In this document: piece after piece, positions 10,790 through 21,676 of the stretch
Layout of the letters: the number at the start of each line of letters is the position of its first letter
Numbering within the stretch: the stretch's first letter is position 1
Origin: Thalassia testudinum
Lineage: Eukaryota > Streptophyta > Magnoliopsida > Alismatales > Hydrocharitaceae
Length of the DNA: 64,000 bases
Direction: 5' to 3'
NCBI GenBank assembly: GCA_037157565.1
Contig: JAZHRO010000014.1
Span: forward strand, 103,447,501 to 103,511,500
Translations under genes and position numbers: made by a program
The notes under the pieces: model-generated
Databases searched by the model: none
The model's input: only the letters and a program-made list of their open reading frames with translations
What the model was told of the DNA's origin: nothing

Positions 10790-13700
10790 TTAAGAGCTAT
10801 TCATCACTGGAACTAATGTATTCAAATAAAGTTTCATCTCTCTTTCACTTTCATTTGTTTCAACTATCTCAAATGCATTGTCGTTGACCTCATCTCCGTC
10901 AACAGACTTAGGCTAAACAGCATCTTGATTCAAATTGCTAATCTCGTCTTCACTGATTTCTAAAATTAGTACATCTTCATCATAATCGAATTCTTCTTCA
11001 TTTGATGCTTGTGTTACATCATTCGATAACTCACTTTGCTCTTATAAGTTGGATGGGAACATCATATATATGACGGTGTTCATGTTTCTGTACCACACGC
11101 AATTGCAAACCATTCTTCCTGTCTTCAAGATAGTATACTTATTGCACTTGCGGAGCTAACACATACGGGTCATCCTTGTACCAGGTATCATTCACCTTAA
11201 TTGACGTGAGGTGACCTTCAGTCTTGACATTTGACAGGCCGCAACCTAAATCCCACCATTTGCATTTGAAGAGATATATCCGTTTGTCAAAAATGTATTG
11301 AAATTCAAGAATGTCAACAAGGACTCCATAAAACTCGATCATGCAACCTTCATGATTGCCCTGACACATGATTGAACTATTCTAACACTTCCGTCTGCGA
11401 TCACGTAGCTCCGTGTGATATCATACTCCATTGACAATGCAACCAGTGTAACTCTTAATGCATGTATCTGGACCACAAGCTAATGCATATAATGATCTTA
11501 TTACATCGCTTGCTTCACCACTTGACGCATTATATATTAGTTTCATCTACATTACACATTGCCAATAGTTATTAATAATATATATATATATATATATATA
11601 TAACCTGCAAAATAATGTGGGTTAAATTACCTTGGACTTACACCATTCTGCAAATTGTTGCTTTTGACAGGCATCAATGTTCGAAGTACTTTATTGTTGA
11701 AGAATGCCCTGATGCTCCCTGTTTAAATTAGAAGTGATTACAACTTAAGCAATTGGGCTAATATAAGTATAAATTTTTGTCAAACAATTCACTCCATATA
11801 TTCTTGTACTTCTTTGGAATTACTTAGTACGAACCACATGACATATTGTTTCTCTACATTCGTTAATTGCACATTATAATTCGTTATCCCAATGACCCTT
11901 ATCTTATGACTGAATATATATAAAGGGTCAATTGTTTCCACATCAAAGCTCCTTTCTTGTCAATTAAACCTTGTCTACATATCCCCAATATGCATAGAAC
12001 ACCATGTCAAGCATTTGTGCACAACATATGCTTTAGCAATTGAGCCTTCAAGGCAAGCTCTATAACGTACGAATTGTTTTAAAGTAGATAGGAACCTATG
12101 AAATCAAATTTAAACACTATCAACTTACTATAAATGCAATGAAGATGGATTCGACATAAAGAATGTAATTAGTATACCTTTCGATATGATACATCCACCG
12201 GAATACTATCGGTCCAACAAGGAGTACCTTTATTGGTAGTCGATCGCAAGATGTACCATTATATCGAAGAGTGCTAGCGGGAAAATCATCTCAAGTTTGC
12301 ACATTAATAAAATCATCTCTCTACATTTTTCTCATCTCATCAACATTAACCTTCTACCTACAAAGCTTAGAGAATATTAAGCCAAGTTCTGAAATTGTAA
12401 AGACTACATCATTGGGAAGCAATCCATGCAATCCGACTCTAAGAAGACGTTGCAATAGCACATGACAATCATGACTCTTTAGACCGGTAATCCTTTCGTC
12501 CATAACATTTACACATCTACCTATGTTAGAAGCATAACCATCTGGCATCCGAATTGTTTTAGGAATTCACAGAATTTTTTCCTTTCAGAGTAGTCGAAAC
12601 CTCATATTTTCCATCACTTAGTTTCTTTAGATGTAACTCCTTCCTTATGTTCATGTCATGAAGGTCGAGCCTTGCTTTCAATGTGTCTTTTGATTTCCCA
12701 TCAACATTTAAAATTTTCCACAAAACATTTTCTAAGATATTCTTCTCTACATGCATAACATCTAGGTTGTGTCTCAATGCAAATGTACGCCAATATGGAA
12801 GTTCAAAGAAAATTGATCTCGTCCTCCAATTGTGATCTTCATTTGGCCATCGACACTTTCTCATTGAAGGATGCTTTCCATGTTGAAACATTAGGCAAAT
12901 TATCTAACTGTTGTAGGAGCCCTTCAGCTGTAATGTTTACAGTTATTGTTCAATTTTCAATTTTTCCATCAAACTTCTTACTTTTTCTCCAATGGTGGTC
13001 AATCAGGAGGAAACAATGACAGCCTGTGTATCCAATTTTTGAATGAAGTCTATTTGAAGGAGCCTAGCTTATACATACAGGACATGCCTTGTATCCCTTG
13101 GTCCACCAACCTGACAAGATCCTATAAGCTAGAAAAGCATTAATTGTCCACAATAGAACTGCATGCATGGTGAACTAATCTTTCTTCGTAGCATCAAATA
13201 TTTCTATTTCATTCTCCCAGAGTTCCCTCAGCTCCCCGACAAGAGGCTGTAGGAATACATCTATATCCATACCAGGTGCTTCTAGTCTTGGTATCAATAG
13301 AGACATCGTATAATACTCGGGCTTCATGCACATCCATGGTGGAAGGTTGTACCTTAATAATATCATAGGCCACATGTATGATTGACTCAATGCACCAAGC
13401 GGATTGAACCCATCAGATGTGAGTGCAAGATATACATTCCTACCATCCTTTGCAAACCACCGGTAATCTTTCTTGAACTTTTTCCATGTTTCTGAATCAC
13501 TAAGATGGGAGATAAACTTGTCATCAACTGGCTCAGTTTTTTTGTGCCAATCCATATGAATAGCTATCTTAGAAGATAATAATAGATGTTACAACCTTGG
13601 CTTCAACAGAAAAAATCGCATAACCTTATGTGGCACTGGCTTACCCACCCCATCATTTATCTAGTACCTCGATGTTTCGCATTTTGAGCATATAACACTT

Positions 13701-14409
13701 TATCATTCTTCTTCCAAAACAACATACATTCATACTTGCAGACATCGATCTTTTGCTGATCCATTCTTATCTCCCTCAAATACTTACAAGTTTCATAAGA
13801 GTCCTTAGGTAATACTTCTAAACTAGGCACTACATCTCTTAGCAATGATAGAATCTTATTCAAGGTCTTTTTAGTAAATTATTCGTACACTTTTAAGTAG
13901 AGGAGCTTTACAAGAAATGAGAACTTGGTGTATTTGTTTTGTTCAGGGAAAAGGCACTCTTGTGCATCTTTTTGCAATGCATCAGACCATGCATTAGATA
14001 CATTGTAATCATATTCGATACAAGGACCAGCATTTGTCTCATCATGATAATAGCCAATATCCTCAAGTATGTCGTGAACGGAATCTATATCTGAATCATT
14101 CACATCTTCATTATCATTAATAATATCCTCTGCATCTTCAACTTGTAATGCTTCAGGCTTTCGACATCAAGTAAATTGAGGCTTATCTCTATGAAACATC
14201 CAAGGTTTATATGACTTATCAATACCATCCACGATCAAATGTCCATACACATGTTGCGGGTGCATAAACATGTTTGCACATTTTTTGTAAGGACATCGTA
14301 TGATTTTTTCTTTACCATATATCTCCCTTACATGTGTCATGAATATATCAACCCTAGCTTTATATGCATCTATTTTCTTATCTTCATTCATCCAAGCATA
14401 TCGATCCAT
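10790..14409 (-). pseudogene. TNP2-type transposase gene (CACTA/En-Spm), degenerate
   Basis: This is the catalytic transposase gene of the CACTA element, recognisable in pieces read leftwards. An N-terminal Transpos_assoc domain starts with MDRYAWM at 14167-14409 and has the Cys/His pattern IRCPYKKCANMF...HVYGHL. Linker pieces lie at 13879-14103 and 13657-13863 (KIDVCKYECMLFWKK). The TNP2 core is at 13175-13555 (ALTSDGFNPLGALSQSYMWP, LPPWMCMKPEYYTMSLLIP, DIDVFLQPLVGELRELWE) and continues at 12559-12891 (SIFFELPYW, LRHNLDVMHVEKNI) and 12354-12548 (GLKSHDCHVLLQRLL). A broken DUF4218 lies around 12140-12350, DUF4216 at 11139-11369 (LFKCKWWDLG, DDPYVLAPQ), and an acidic tail near 10800-11050. Frameshifts and stops separate most parts, for example after PQVQ at 11138. 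Some breaks may be introns, but the gene looks dead. Confidence 0.88.
11577..11602. repeat. (TA)n microsatellite
   Basis: A pure TA dinucleotide run lies inside the TNP2 pseudogene, in or near what would be a non-coding interval between DUF4218 and DUF4216. Confidence 0.9.
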
Positions 14410-14890
14410 TCACCTACTTTTCTGGAAGATGTTAAATTAGATTAAACACCAAAGTAGATGTAAATCAAAGGATGAAATGAAGGAAAATAAATGATCACAA
14501 TTATCAAAATTTTATGTAATTTATCAAAGTAGTTCAATTAAATATAACACTTTTTAATATTTTACGTAAGACACTTAATATAATGATTTATAGTAGCAAA
14601 ATTAAGCATTTTTTAAGCAAGTGAGTGACTATCATTTTAAAAATTAAAAACAAAAAGTATTAAGGAAGACCTCTTCCTATCAAACTAATGCAAATACATT
14701 GTACATAGTCTATGTTTCTTTTCAAATAGATAATTATTCATCATGCAGTTATTGCATTTTCAATGTAATCATGTCTAAGATGACTATAAGTGTTTTTTCA
14801 TATATCATGTGCATATTCAACCACACATCATCATTGTTAGAAAGATATATCTGTGCATGTTGATTAAGGTTTTCACTTTATAACTCATTC
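14410..14890. other. AT-rich upstream region of the TNP2 gene
   Basis: About 480 bp of AT-rich sequence lies 5' of the transposase start (minus strand). I see no coding frame and no clear TATA or repeat signal that stands out from the base composition. It would contain the transposase promoter if the N-terminal methionine at 14409 is right. Confidence 0.35.
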
Positions 14891-15146
14891 TTGAAGATTT
14901 AATCACAACGTTACTTACTATATGCAACCTTTGTACAGTGAAATTTTAACAGTATCTCCTTACACTTCTCTAGTATACCCTCCAAGACTAACCTTAACTA
15001 GATTCCTTTTAGCACCCGATTAAGGATACTGTAAGAAACTAGATAAGATTAGTTGGTATACTGGAGAAGAGTAAGAAGCACTTGATATTTCACCACACAA
15101 AGGTTACATGTAACAAGTAACACCTAAGTTGTGATCAAATCTTCAA
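14891..15146. repeat. Long imperfect inverted repeat (hairpin, MITE-like)
   Basis: The left arm starts TTGAAGATTTAATCACAAC at 14891. The reverse complement of the right arm starts TTGAAGATTTGATCACAAC from 15146. Matching continues through AACCTTTGT, GTGAAAT, CTTCTC(T/C)AGTATACC and CTAGAT/CTAGTT, giving arms of roughly 115-120 bp with small gaps around a centre near 15020. It could fold into a long hairpin. No clear target duplication flanks the arms, so it may be a foldback MITE or an inverted duplication inside the CACTA element. Confidence 0.7.
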
Positions 15147-15481
15147 AAGCCCTCTTTAGCTTGGTACTACATCGAACTAAAGACGATTGAGACTTATGTC
15201 ATGCTATAAAGATAACGCATCGTGCATGTAAATGAGGTATACATTCACAGATGCATTGTCCTATACCATGATCATATGTTTCGACGGGTGAATATTTTGA
15301 CATAATTTCTCTCAGACAACCTTATTCTAGGAATTAGAATACATATTGTTTGGCCTTAAGTGCATCTACTATAATGCAAGTATATGTATCTAAGAATTAT
15401 AATAATTTACCATTTACTTACAAAATAAATTAAATTACCAATTTCTAAACACTAACCCAATTTAACCAATTTGAACATTAA

Positions 15482-15807
15482 GGGCTAGTTTACTTGGAGG
15501 GTTAAGGAAGTGATGTTAAGAAATGTGAAACTGGTGTTAAACCTCAATTGTGTTTACTTATAAAGTAGTGTTAACACTAATTTGTGTTTACTTGAATTAA
15601 TGTTATGTTGGAGTATTAACCCTTGTGGTGTTTACTTGTTAGTGGTGTTAAGAATTTGAATTAGAGATCGCGAGAGCATAACAAAATCGTGGGACTTAAA
15701 CATAGATTTGCCTAACACTAGTAGCAACCGATGTTAGAAAAACCAGTGTTAAGAGCTCATAACCTATATTAACTAATAGGAGATTAACCCCTCAAGTAAA
15801 CTAGTCC
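15482..15807. mobile_element. Tourist-type MITE (PIF/Harbinger), 326 bp
   Basis: The ends are GGGCTAGTTTACTTGGAGGG and, on the other strand, GGACTAGTTTACTTGAGGGG, a terminal inverted repeat of about 24 bp with three mismatches. It is flanked on both sides by TAA (15479-15481 and 15808-15810), the 3 bp TWA target duplication of Tourist elements. The interior repeats GTGTTTACTT and GTGTTAA motifs and has no coding capacity, as expected for a MITE mobilised in trans by a PIF/Harbinger transposase. It is nested in the CACTA element. Confidence 0.85.
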
Positions 15808-15810
15808 TAA

Positions 15811-16820
15811 AAGAATTTCAAAAAAATTTTGACAGAGTTTCCTATTAAATTTTGAAGTTTTTTATAAACCTGCATATCAAAATAACACACACAATAAAAG
15901 TGGACACACCCACATTAAAAATGCATCAAATAAGTGGGCACACCCTATAATCATTCATTCAAATAAAAAATAATATGTATAAAACAGATATTGTTTCAAA
16001 AAAAAAATTATACCAATCCATAATTTGCGATCATTAAGGGGGAGGATTTGGGTTGCATTGGACTCTCTATCTTTTAGGAGGAAGAGTTTTAGTAATATTT
16101 ACTTTTTTTAAAAGCAACCTCTTTATGCTCTTCAATTACTCTAGATGTTGTTTTTACTTTGTTAATTATGTACTTCACAGAAACTCTTCAAGTATAACTT
16201 AAGAAGGATCAATTTGGGTATATATCTTGAGCAAGTGGTTTCCTAACCTGAATAGGTGTACTTGAACTCAACTTAAGATTGTGACCACCTATTTACAATA
16301 AAATTTTGGATGGCTACTCAAACAAGACCAGCCAACCACGATCCAAGATGGTTCGATGTCTCTATTCTCGATAGAAAGATCTATTCAAATGGTACAAGAC
16401 TTTCAGAATCAATGCTGGAATGCTTGGACGTATGAACCAGGAAGAGGACAGATTCGAAACATTGGCACCAAGGACAAGACCTTTCATACATTTTTACTCG
16501 TCTAAACATTTGAATCATGAAAGAGAGATTGACCGACTCACGAGATTGTAGTTAGATGAGCGAGCTTAGCTGTGAGCTCACCTATTTCGCAGCGAATTTA
16601 GGGTTGTCATAATTATATAGTTGTCATGTAATAGCTCTTGTTGTGGAAACTCAAACTTTAGGGTTACCACTTGATAGTTTGGAATTGGGTATCCTGGATC
16701 ATTGCTTTGGGTCCATTGGATCCATATTCAACAAGTTGTCAAGGTTAATATTATCAAAAATATCCTCAATTTACCTTCTGTCTAGGGCCGGTCATCAAAG
16801 TTGATAAATGGCATGTTGAC
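15811..16820. other. Non-coding interval, no recognised features
   Basis: This kilobase inside the CACTA span has no domain-bearing frame on either strand. It contains A-rich runs near 15965-16010 and otherwise unremarkable sequence. It may be upstream LINE sequence or intron of the transposon; nothing decides between these. Confidence 0.3.
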
Positions 16821-17390
16821 ATATATAAATGGCTAGGCCTCTCATCTCGATGCAATTGAGACTAAGTTGGATGCTCTTACAATGTCCAAAGCTTCTAAAT
16901 TTTTTAGGACTGCCTCCTTTTGTGTTTGGTTCACACTTTCTATACATTCAAACTTATCTATGCGATATGGAGGAGAGAACAAGTTGGCTGAAATGCAAGT
17001 ATGGGACATGGGCATACCAATTAATCTTGGAAGAATCTTGTGGTTAAGGTGGCATACTTGATTGCATTTTTGTCCTTCTCTTATACCTAGAAGATACTTG
17101 ATTGTGGGTTCTTGTGATTGTTATCAAGGAACCAACATTCTCCATATTGATCAATGACCATGGGAAAATGGGTGATCGAAATGATTGAGTTATTGCAAGA
17201 ACTTCTCAAGGAAGAAAATAGGCATTATCTCTAAATTTTAAAGCAAAACAAGATATGATATTTGGACCAATGGTACTTTTCTTTTTTGGGAACTTGGAAG
17301 GGCCATTGGTAATCAGGCTGCCTTGCAGATTTATTTCTATGTATCTATGCTTTGGGTAAAACTAAGGTTGTAATGGTTTCTAACTTTTGG

Positions 17391-17672
17391 ATGGATCAAG
17401 ATGATACTGGTTTGAGATCTCGGAGACCTGCTCTGCTATTGGACCAGAATGTGGAGGAATTACTTAAATGCTAGAGCTCTGGGCAGATTTTGTCCAAGGG
17501 TGGTTGCTGATGCCATGGTCTGGAACATGGAATGGATTAAGATGATATTGGTTTGAGAGCTTGGAGACCTCCTACTCTGCTATTGGACCAGAATTTGGAG
17601 GAATTGTTCAGATGTTAGAGCTTCTGGGCAGATTTTGTCCAAGGGTGATTGCTGATGCCATGGTCTGGAACA
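17391..17672 (+). repeat. Tandem duplication, two copies of about 141 bp
   Basis: The segment starting ATGGATCAAGATGATACTGG at 17391 is repeated from 17532 as ATGGATTAAGATGATATTGG. Both copies run through GCTATTGGACCAGAAT and end at GGTCTGGAACATGGA. Similarity is about 90% by eye. It lies in the LINE remnant. Confidence 0.85.
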
Positions 17673-18163
17673 TGGAAACTTCTCTGTTTGGAGGGCCTAT
17701 ATGAAATTGTAAGATTCTTCTCCTCATCACCACCCAGTGTTCTTGTGGATTGATTTAGCATGCTAAATGTCCTTTGAAGGTGCGAAGTTTCATTTGGTTG
17801 TTTTGATGTGGTAGAATCATTATGAAGAATTTACTAATGGCAGATGTTTCTTGCTGTTTGCAGGGCCAATGGTTGGAAAACATCTCATGTCTTTTCTCTA
17901 AATATGCATTTCAGCAATAGGTTTACCAGAAATGTGGCTTTTGGTTGGTCAGCTACTCCACCCTTGTGGGTTTTGGGATTCACCACATTAAGATCATCGA
18001 AGGAACGACCCTATTGTTTACAGATCCAAGGGTGAAAGAACCAAGATTCTGGTTGTTCTTTGGTTTATTGGCTTGAGAAGAATTTCATGTTATTCAAAGG
18101 ATTGGGGCCATATTTTGTCAGTGATGTACATTTTTCTACATGTGTAGCCTCCCTTTTGGTGTT

Positions 18164-18188
18164 GGGGGGGAGGGGGGGGGGCGCGCGC
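18164..18188 (+). repeat. G-run followed by (GC)n
   Basis: Seven G, one A and ten G are followed by CGCGCGC. On the plus strand this is a candidate G-quadruplex next to an alternating purine-pyrimidine stretch. It stands out sharply from the AT-rich surroundings and marks the 3' side of the LINE remnant. Confidence 0.8.
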
Positions 18189-18240
18189 TAACTTGTTCAT
18201 GTGATGCTTAAATTCCTTTCCCTCTAGAGAAACCAGGGAA

Positions 18241-19790
18241 AATGCTTAACTTATATAGTGGCAATCCATCACCACCTCATCAATAGTATTGGCCCTTGCT
18301 CCCCATAGCAAATGATCCTAAAATGATGAAGAAAAGAAAGCAACAATTTCAAGTTCTGAACCCTTGCATCGATAACCCTCCCCCAATAATAGTTTTTTTT
18401 TGATAATGAACAAATTTGTCGGGGAAAAAAGCCTTCACTGAGTTTATGCAACCAAGGTTTGTTTAGTTATTTTCATATAATCCTTACTTTGACAAAAGTG
18501 TAGACAGAAGCTTGATGAAGTTAAAGTGAACATACATTTATAAAGCATTCATTACTTTTAATGTCAGACAATACAAATTCCTAGTATTATGGCCTTTAGT
18601 ATGACCAAAGAATCCAGTTGGCTCCTTGACTTTCAAAGAGTACCTAGTTCAAATGTTCTACCATGACTCTGTACAAGGGCAACGAAATAAGCTTCTACTT
18701 ACATTAGACATCTTTCTAGTTTGCATATTGAAGAAAACCAGAAAAGTGGTTAGTGATTGTTTGGATTTGTAGTTCCCAGGGGAAAAGGGAGGATTGATGT
18801 TGTCAAAAAGTGATATTCATGGACTTATACTAAACTCAAGTGCCAAAAAGGTGAAATAAAAATGAATACGAAAAAGCAAATGGAGGAAAACCTATTCCAT
18901 GAGCATTTATATGTAATCATTATTTCCATACCAAAAATGGCTTCTTTACATTTTTTTCAGGATGAGAAACCTAATGCTATTTGCATCATCAGAATTCTGT
19001 GAACTAATTCAGCTGGACAAAGATTGTTACTTCCAAGAAACAAATATTTGTTGATTTATTAAAAACTTGATGAAATTCTTTGCTCCTAACAATGGGCGAC
19101 GGATTAATCTAACTGGCATCATCTCTTCCTAATAATCCACTTTAGGTTTACAAGGTGTCATCTTCAAAGTCCAAGAGGAAGCATCTGTCAGACTAGAATA
19201 CAAACAAAATTTAATATTTGGCTGCTAAATATATTCTGAAGACAAGACCAATAGACCTGATTAAAATTTATTACCAATCCTCTGTGCCTTCATGATATCT
19301 CCTTTTCTGAAACGAGATAGAAGAAATTATGAAAAAGGACTGATTTGATTTTCCTTCCAATCCTTGGACACATTGGTTTGGCTTATATGAGGTGCATACA
19401 AGGACTACCACTCAACTACAAAATTCTTAAATAAAGTATTTCATTTATAAATAGGAAACAAGCTACGTTCGATGTCTTTTCTTTTTAACTTTGGCCAAAA
19501 ATTTAAGTGACAAAGGATTTGACCTAAAATCTAAGATACAATGCTTTTGGATTTTGAAAATTGTGTGAAGGGCCTAATGGTGATTAGTATTTGTAAAGCT
19601 GTATTGTCAAAACGAAGAAAGGTTGGGCTCATGCTCGAAGCATGGCATTGGAAGGGGAGGTTGCGTGGTGAATAGTTATTAATAAAAGTTTTTTAAAAAA
19701 TAAGCAACTAAATCTGGAAGAGTGCATCAAAGATTTGCAGTAGAAACTTTCTTGCAAAGGTTCGGGTAAGGGAACAAAAAGCTTGGTTGA
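18241..19790. other. Non-coding interval, no recognised features
   Basis: About 1.5 kb of AT-rich sequence lies within the CACTA span. No frame on either strand carries a recognisable domain. I see no terminal inverted repeats, tandem repeats or RNA gene. Short poly(T) and poly(A) runs near 18390 and 18950 are unremarkable. Confidence 0.35.
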
Positions 19791-20529
19791 AACTTGCGAG
19801 AAAATAGCCAAATTGATAAGACTTGCTTTTTAAGTTTTCCAATGGATTCATATCCTACTTATACTCAGAGAGGATCGATTGCTGTCTCTGATGGGGCACT
19901 GGAGGGTGGGAAACCCTCGAAGGGTCCACTGGTGAAGTTCACTGTGGGAGGAGGAGCAACGAGGGAGAGATCCGAAGAAGGGGGGTTGTGGTTGGGGTTG
20001 GGGGAAGGAAGTGGGTTTACTAACCTCGTTGGTAGCAGAAGTCATTGGAGAGGAGATATGACGAGGATGAGAATGGCTGGAGGACAGCAGTGGGGCGGAC
20101 GGGGAGGAGGGTAGGAGGTCGATGATTGCTTGGACGAGGAGGTTGAGGATGACGAGGTGCACAAAGGAGGACTACGAGAGTGTTGAGGCAAAAGAAGGTG
20201 AGGAAGAACGACAATCTTAAGGGGTCGGGTGAGGTTTCGTAGAGTGGGGAAGGGTTTTTCGTTTTAGGAACAATGCGAAATCATAGGGAAGGCAAGACTC
20301 GTAGATTGGCTTTTTTTTACTATATCGGTGACATTGGGAGAGTGGGTAGGGAAGGATTTTCGCCTTGAGGAGAGTGGGTAGGGAAATAACAGGGAAGGCG
20401 GGGATTTGAAATTTTTTTTTTTTTAATTTGGTGACGGTTAAGGGGCAATAATCTTGTTGCTATCCATTTGGTTACGTGAATAAATTTAGATAAAAATAAA
20501 TATTACATTAAATTATTTTTATTGTAGAG
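19791..20529 (-). other. GC-rich 5' end of the CACTA element (leader region)
   Basis: Read on the minus strand, the terminus at 20529 is followed by AT-rich sequence containing CCGTCACC (near 20445) and TGTCACCG (near 20330). After that comes a GC-rich stretch (19850-20220) with overlapping proline/serine-rich frames. A GC-rich untranslated first exon just inside the 5' end is typical of En/Spm elements, so this is consistent with the transcript start, but I see no firm gene model. The terminus CTCTACAATAAAAAT differs from CACTA at one base. Confidence 0.4.
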
Positions 20530-20532
20530 ATG

Positions 20533-21470
20533 AAATATGACTAACCAAGATATGATTTCCATTGATTCGAAACAAAGAAAGTTTACAATCAAGAAACTAC
20601 AATAATCATTCGTCACAAAATGAGAGGGGACAGCAAGGAGCTCACACCAAGAGATGGGCACTCTTAATGTAATCCGTAGAGCCTACAAGTTCACAGAATG
20701 AAACTACGACTGAATACAAACTACAATAAACAAAAGAAAGGAAAGATGAAGCTTATGGAATGGAGAGGATGCTCGGATTTGGTGATGATGAAGTCCTCTT
20801 CCTTGGTGTGCTCCTTCTCCTTAGCATGGAAGAAGAGGTACTCCTCCAAGCTTGGGGTGCCTCCGAATGCTCCTCCCTTGATGGCATGAGGGTGGTGATG
20901 TCGAGAAACGTGGTAAGATAATTTATGCATTGTAGTAGTGTGCTTACGACATCAATTTTAAAAGAAGATGGAAAGGTGAGTCCAAGTGTTGATCTTTGGG
21001 AGGCGAGAAATTGGATCAATTAATCGCTAATTTTATTGTCACACGATGGTTTTATTGCATGCAAAATGGCGAAAAAACAAAAGAAAGAGAGAGAGAGAGT
21101 TAGAGATCCAAGGTAGAGCATATGCATATAACGAATAGCCTAAGATAATTGAATAGAACTTAATTTAAAGCATGTGGAGATAGCATCATGATGTCACAAA
21201 AAATCACTACTATGAATCATCAACATAGTCTTACATGCATTAACATAAAACTTGAAAAAAGCTTAAGTAAAGAGACAACAAGATAAACTATGAGAAAGAA
21301 GAACTATGGTGGAACGGGAGCTTGTTGAGGTAGCCACAATAGTGGTGAAAGCTCCGTCGGTGGCTCCGGGAAGGTGCTTTGTAGCTCTATGGAGGTGGAG
21401 AAATGCTAGGTAGAAGATATAAAACAATGGGGGTCCATAGGGGTATTTATAGGCTTAAGGGAGCATGTGG
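20533..21470 (-). other. LTR-like or promoter-like fragment on the minus strand
   Basis: A good TATA box, CTATAAATA (21444-21452 on the minus strand), is followed downstream by a C/T-rich leader, a (GAGA)n stretch near 21085-21100 and a short frame around 20721-20930. The arrangement (TATA, C-rich R region, AT-rich remainder) resembles the U3/R/U5 of a plant LTR. The upstream part would have been removed where the Athila/Tat-type LTR joins at about 21470. No ends can be defined and no domain is visible. Confidence 0.35.
21444..21452 (-). promoter_or_regulatory. Candidate TATA box (CTATAAATA)
   Basis: This is a near-consensus plant TATA box on the minus strand with a pyrimidine-rich leader downstream. 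It probably belongs to the LTR-like fragment at 20533-21470. Confidence 0.4.
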
Positions 21471-21676
21471 TGTTAAAGCGATCTATTGAGGGTTTATATT
21501 ATCGTCGTCGTAATTCAAATCCTCAATCGATCGAATAACAAATACAATTTATAACTCGAATAGAAATCCGAGGTCAAACACAGGAAGCAAGTAGGAATTC
21601 ACGCACTAATCTTTAATTGGAATCAATGAGCACAATTAAATGAGCATTAAAAATAGATATTCAATGAATAATAACC

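Larger units (their letters stand above)
16829..18240 (+). pseudogene. L1-type LINE remnant, C-terminal RT / zf-RVT region
   Basis: Translated fragments in shifting frames match the end of plant L1 reverse transcriptases. Near 16890-17050 are LNFLGLPP-like and GIPINLG-like pieces, reminiscent of the end of the RT domain. Near 17765-17860 a frame reads HAKCPLKVRSFIWLF, the hallmark of the zf-RVT zinc-binding region, followed at 17844-18035 by RNVAFGWSATPPLW-like sequence. Stops and frameshifts are frequent. The 5' end is undefined and there is no obvious poly(A) tail; a G-rich run at 18164 marks the 3' side. The fragment lies in the CACTA element and contains a 141 bp tandem duplication. Confidence 0.6.
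896..20529 (-). mobile_element. Putative complete CACTA (En/Spm) DNA transposon, reverse orientation, with nested insertions
   Basis: The left end begins CACTACAACGATAAAAG, the CACTA-type terminus. The right end, read on the minus strand, begins CTCTACAATAAAAAT, an imperfect match with one change in the CACTA core. Both ends are flanked by ATG (893-895 and 20530-20532), the 3 bp target duplication expected for this superfamily. Inside, all on the minus strand, are TNP2-type (10.8-14.4 kb) and Transposase_24/TNPA-type (6.0-7.4 kb) genes, in the order normal for En/Spm read right to left. The left end has a large subterminal repeat array. The 19.6 kb includes a solo LTR, a MITE and a LINE fragment as later arrivals. 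The weak point is the right end: it lacks a comparable repeat array and its terminus is mutated, so that boundary is inference. Confidence 0.55.

Noticed and set aside
20753..21019. Possible small gene near 20.7-21.0 kb with a TATA box upstream on the minus strand
   Set aside because: No conserved domain, overlapping frames on both strands, and a layout typical of an LTR leader. Kept only as an LTR-like fragment.
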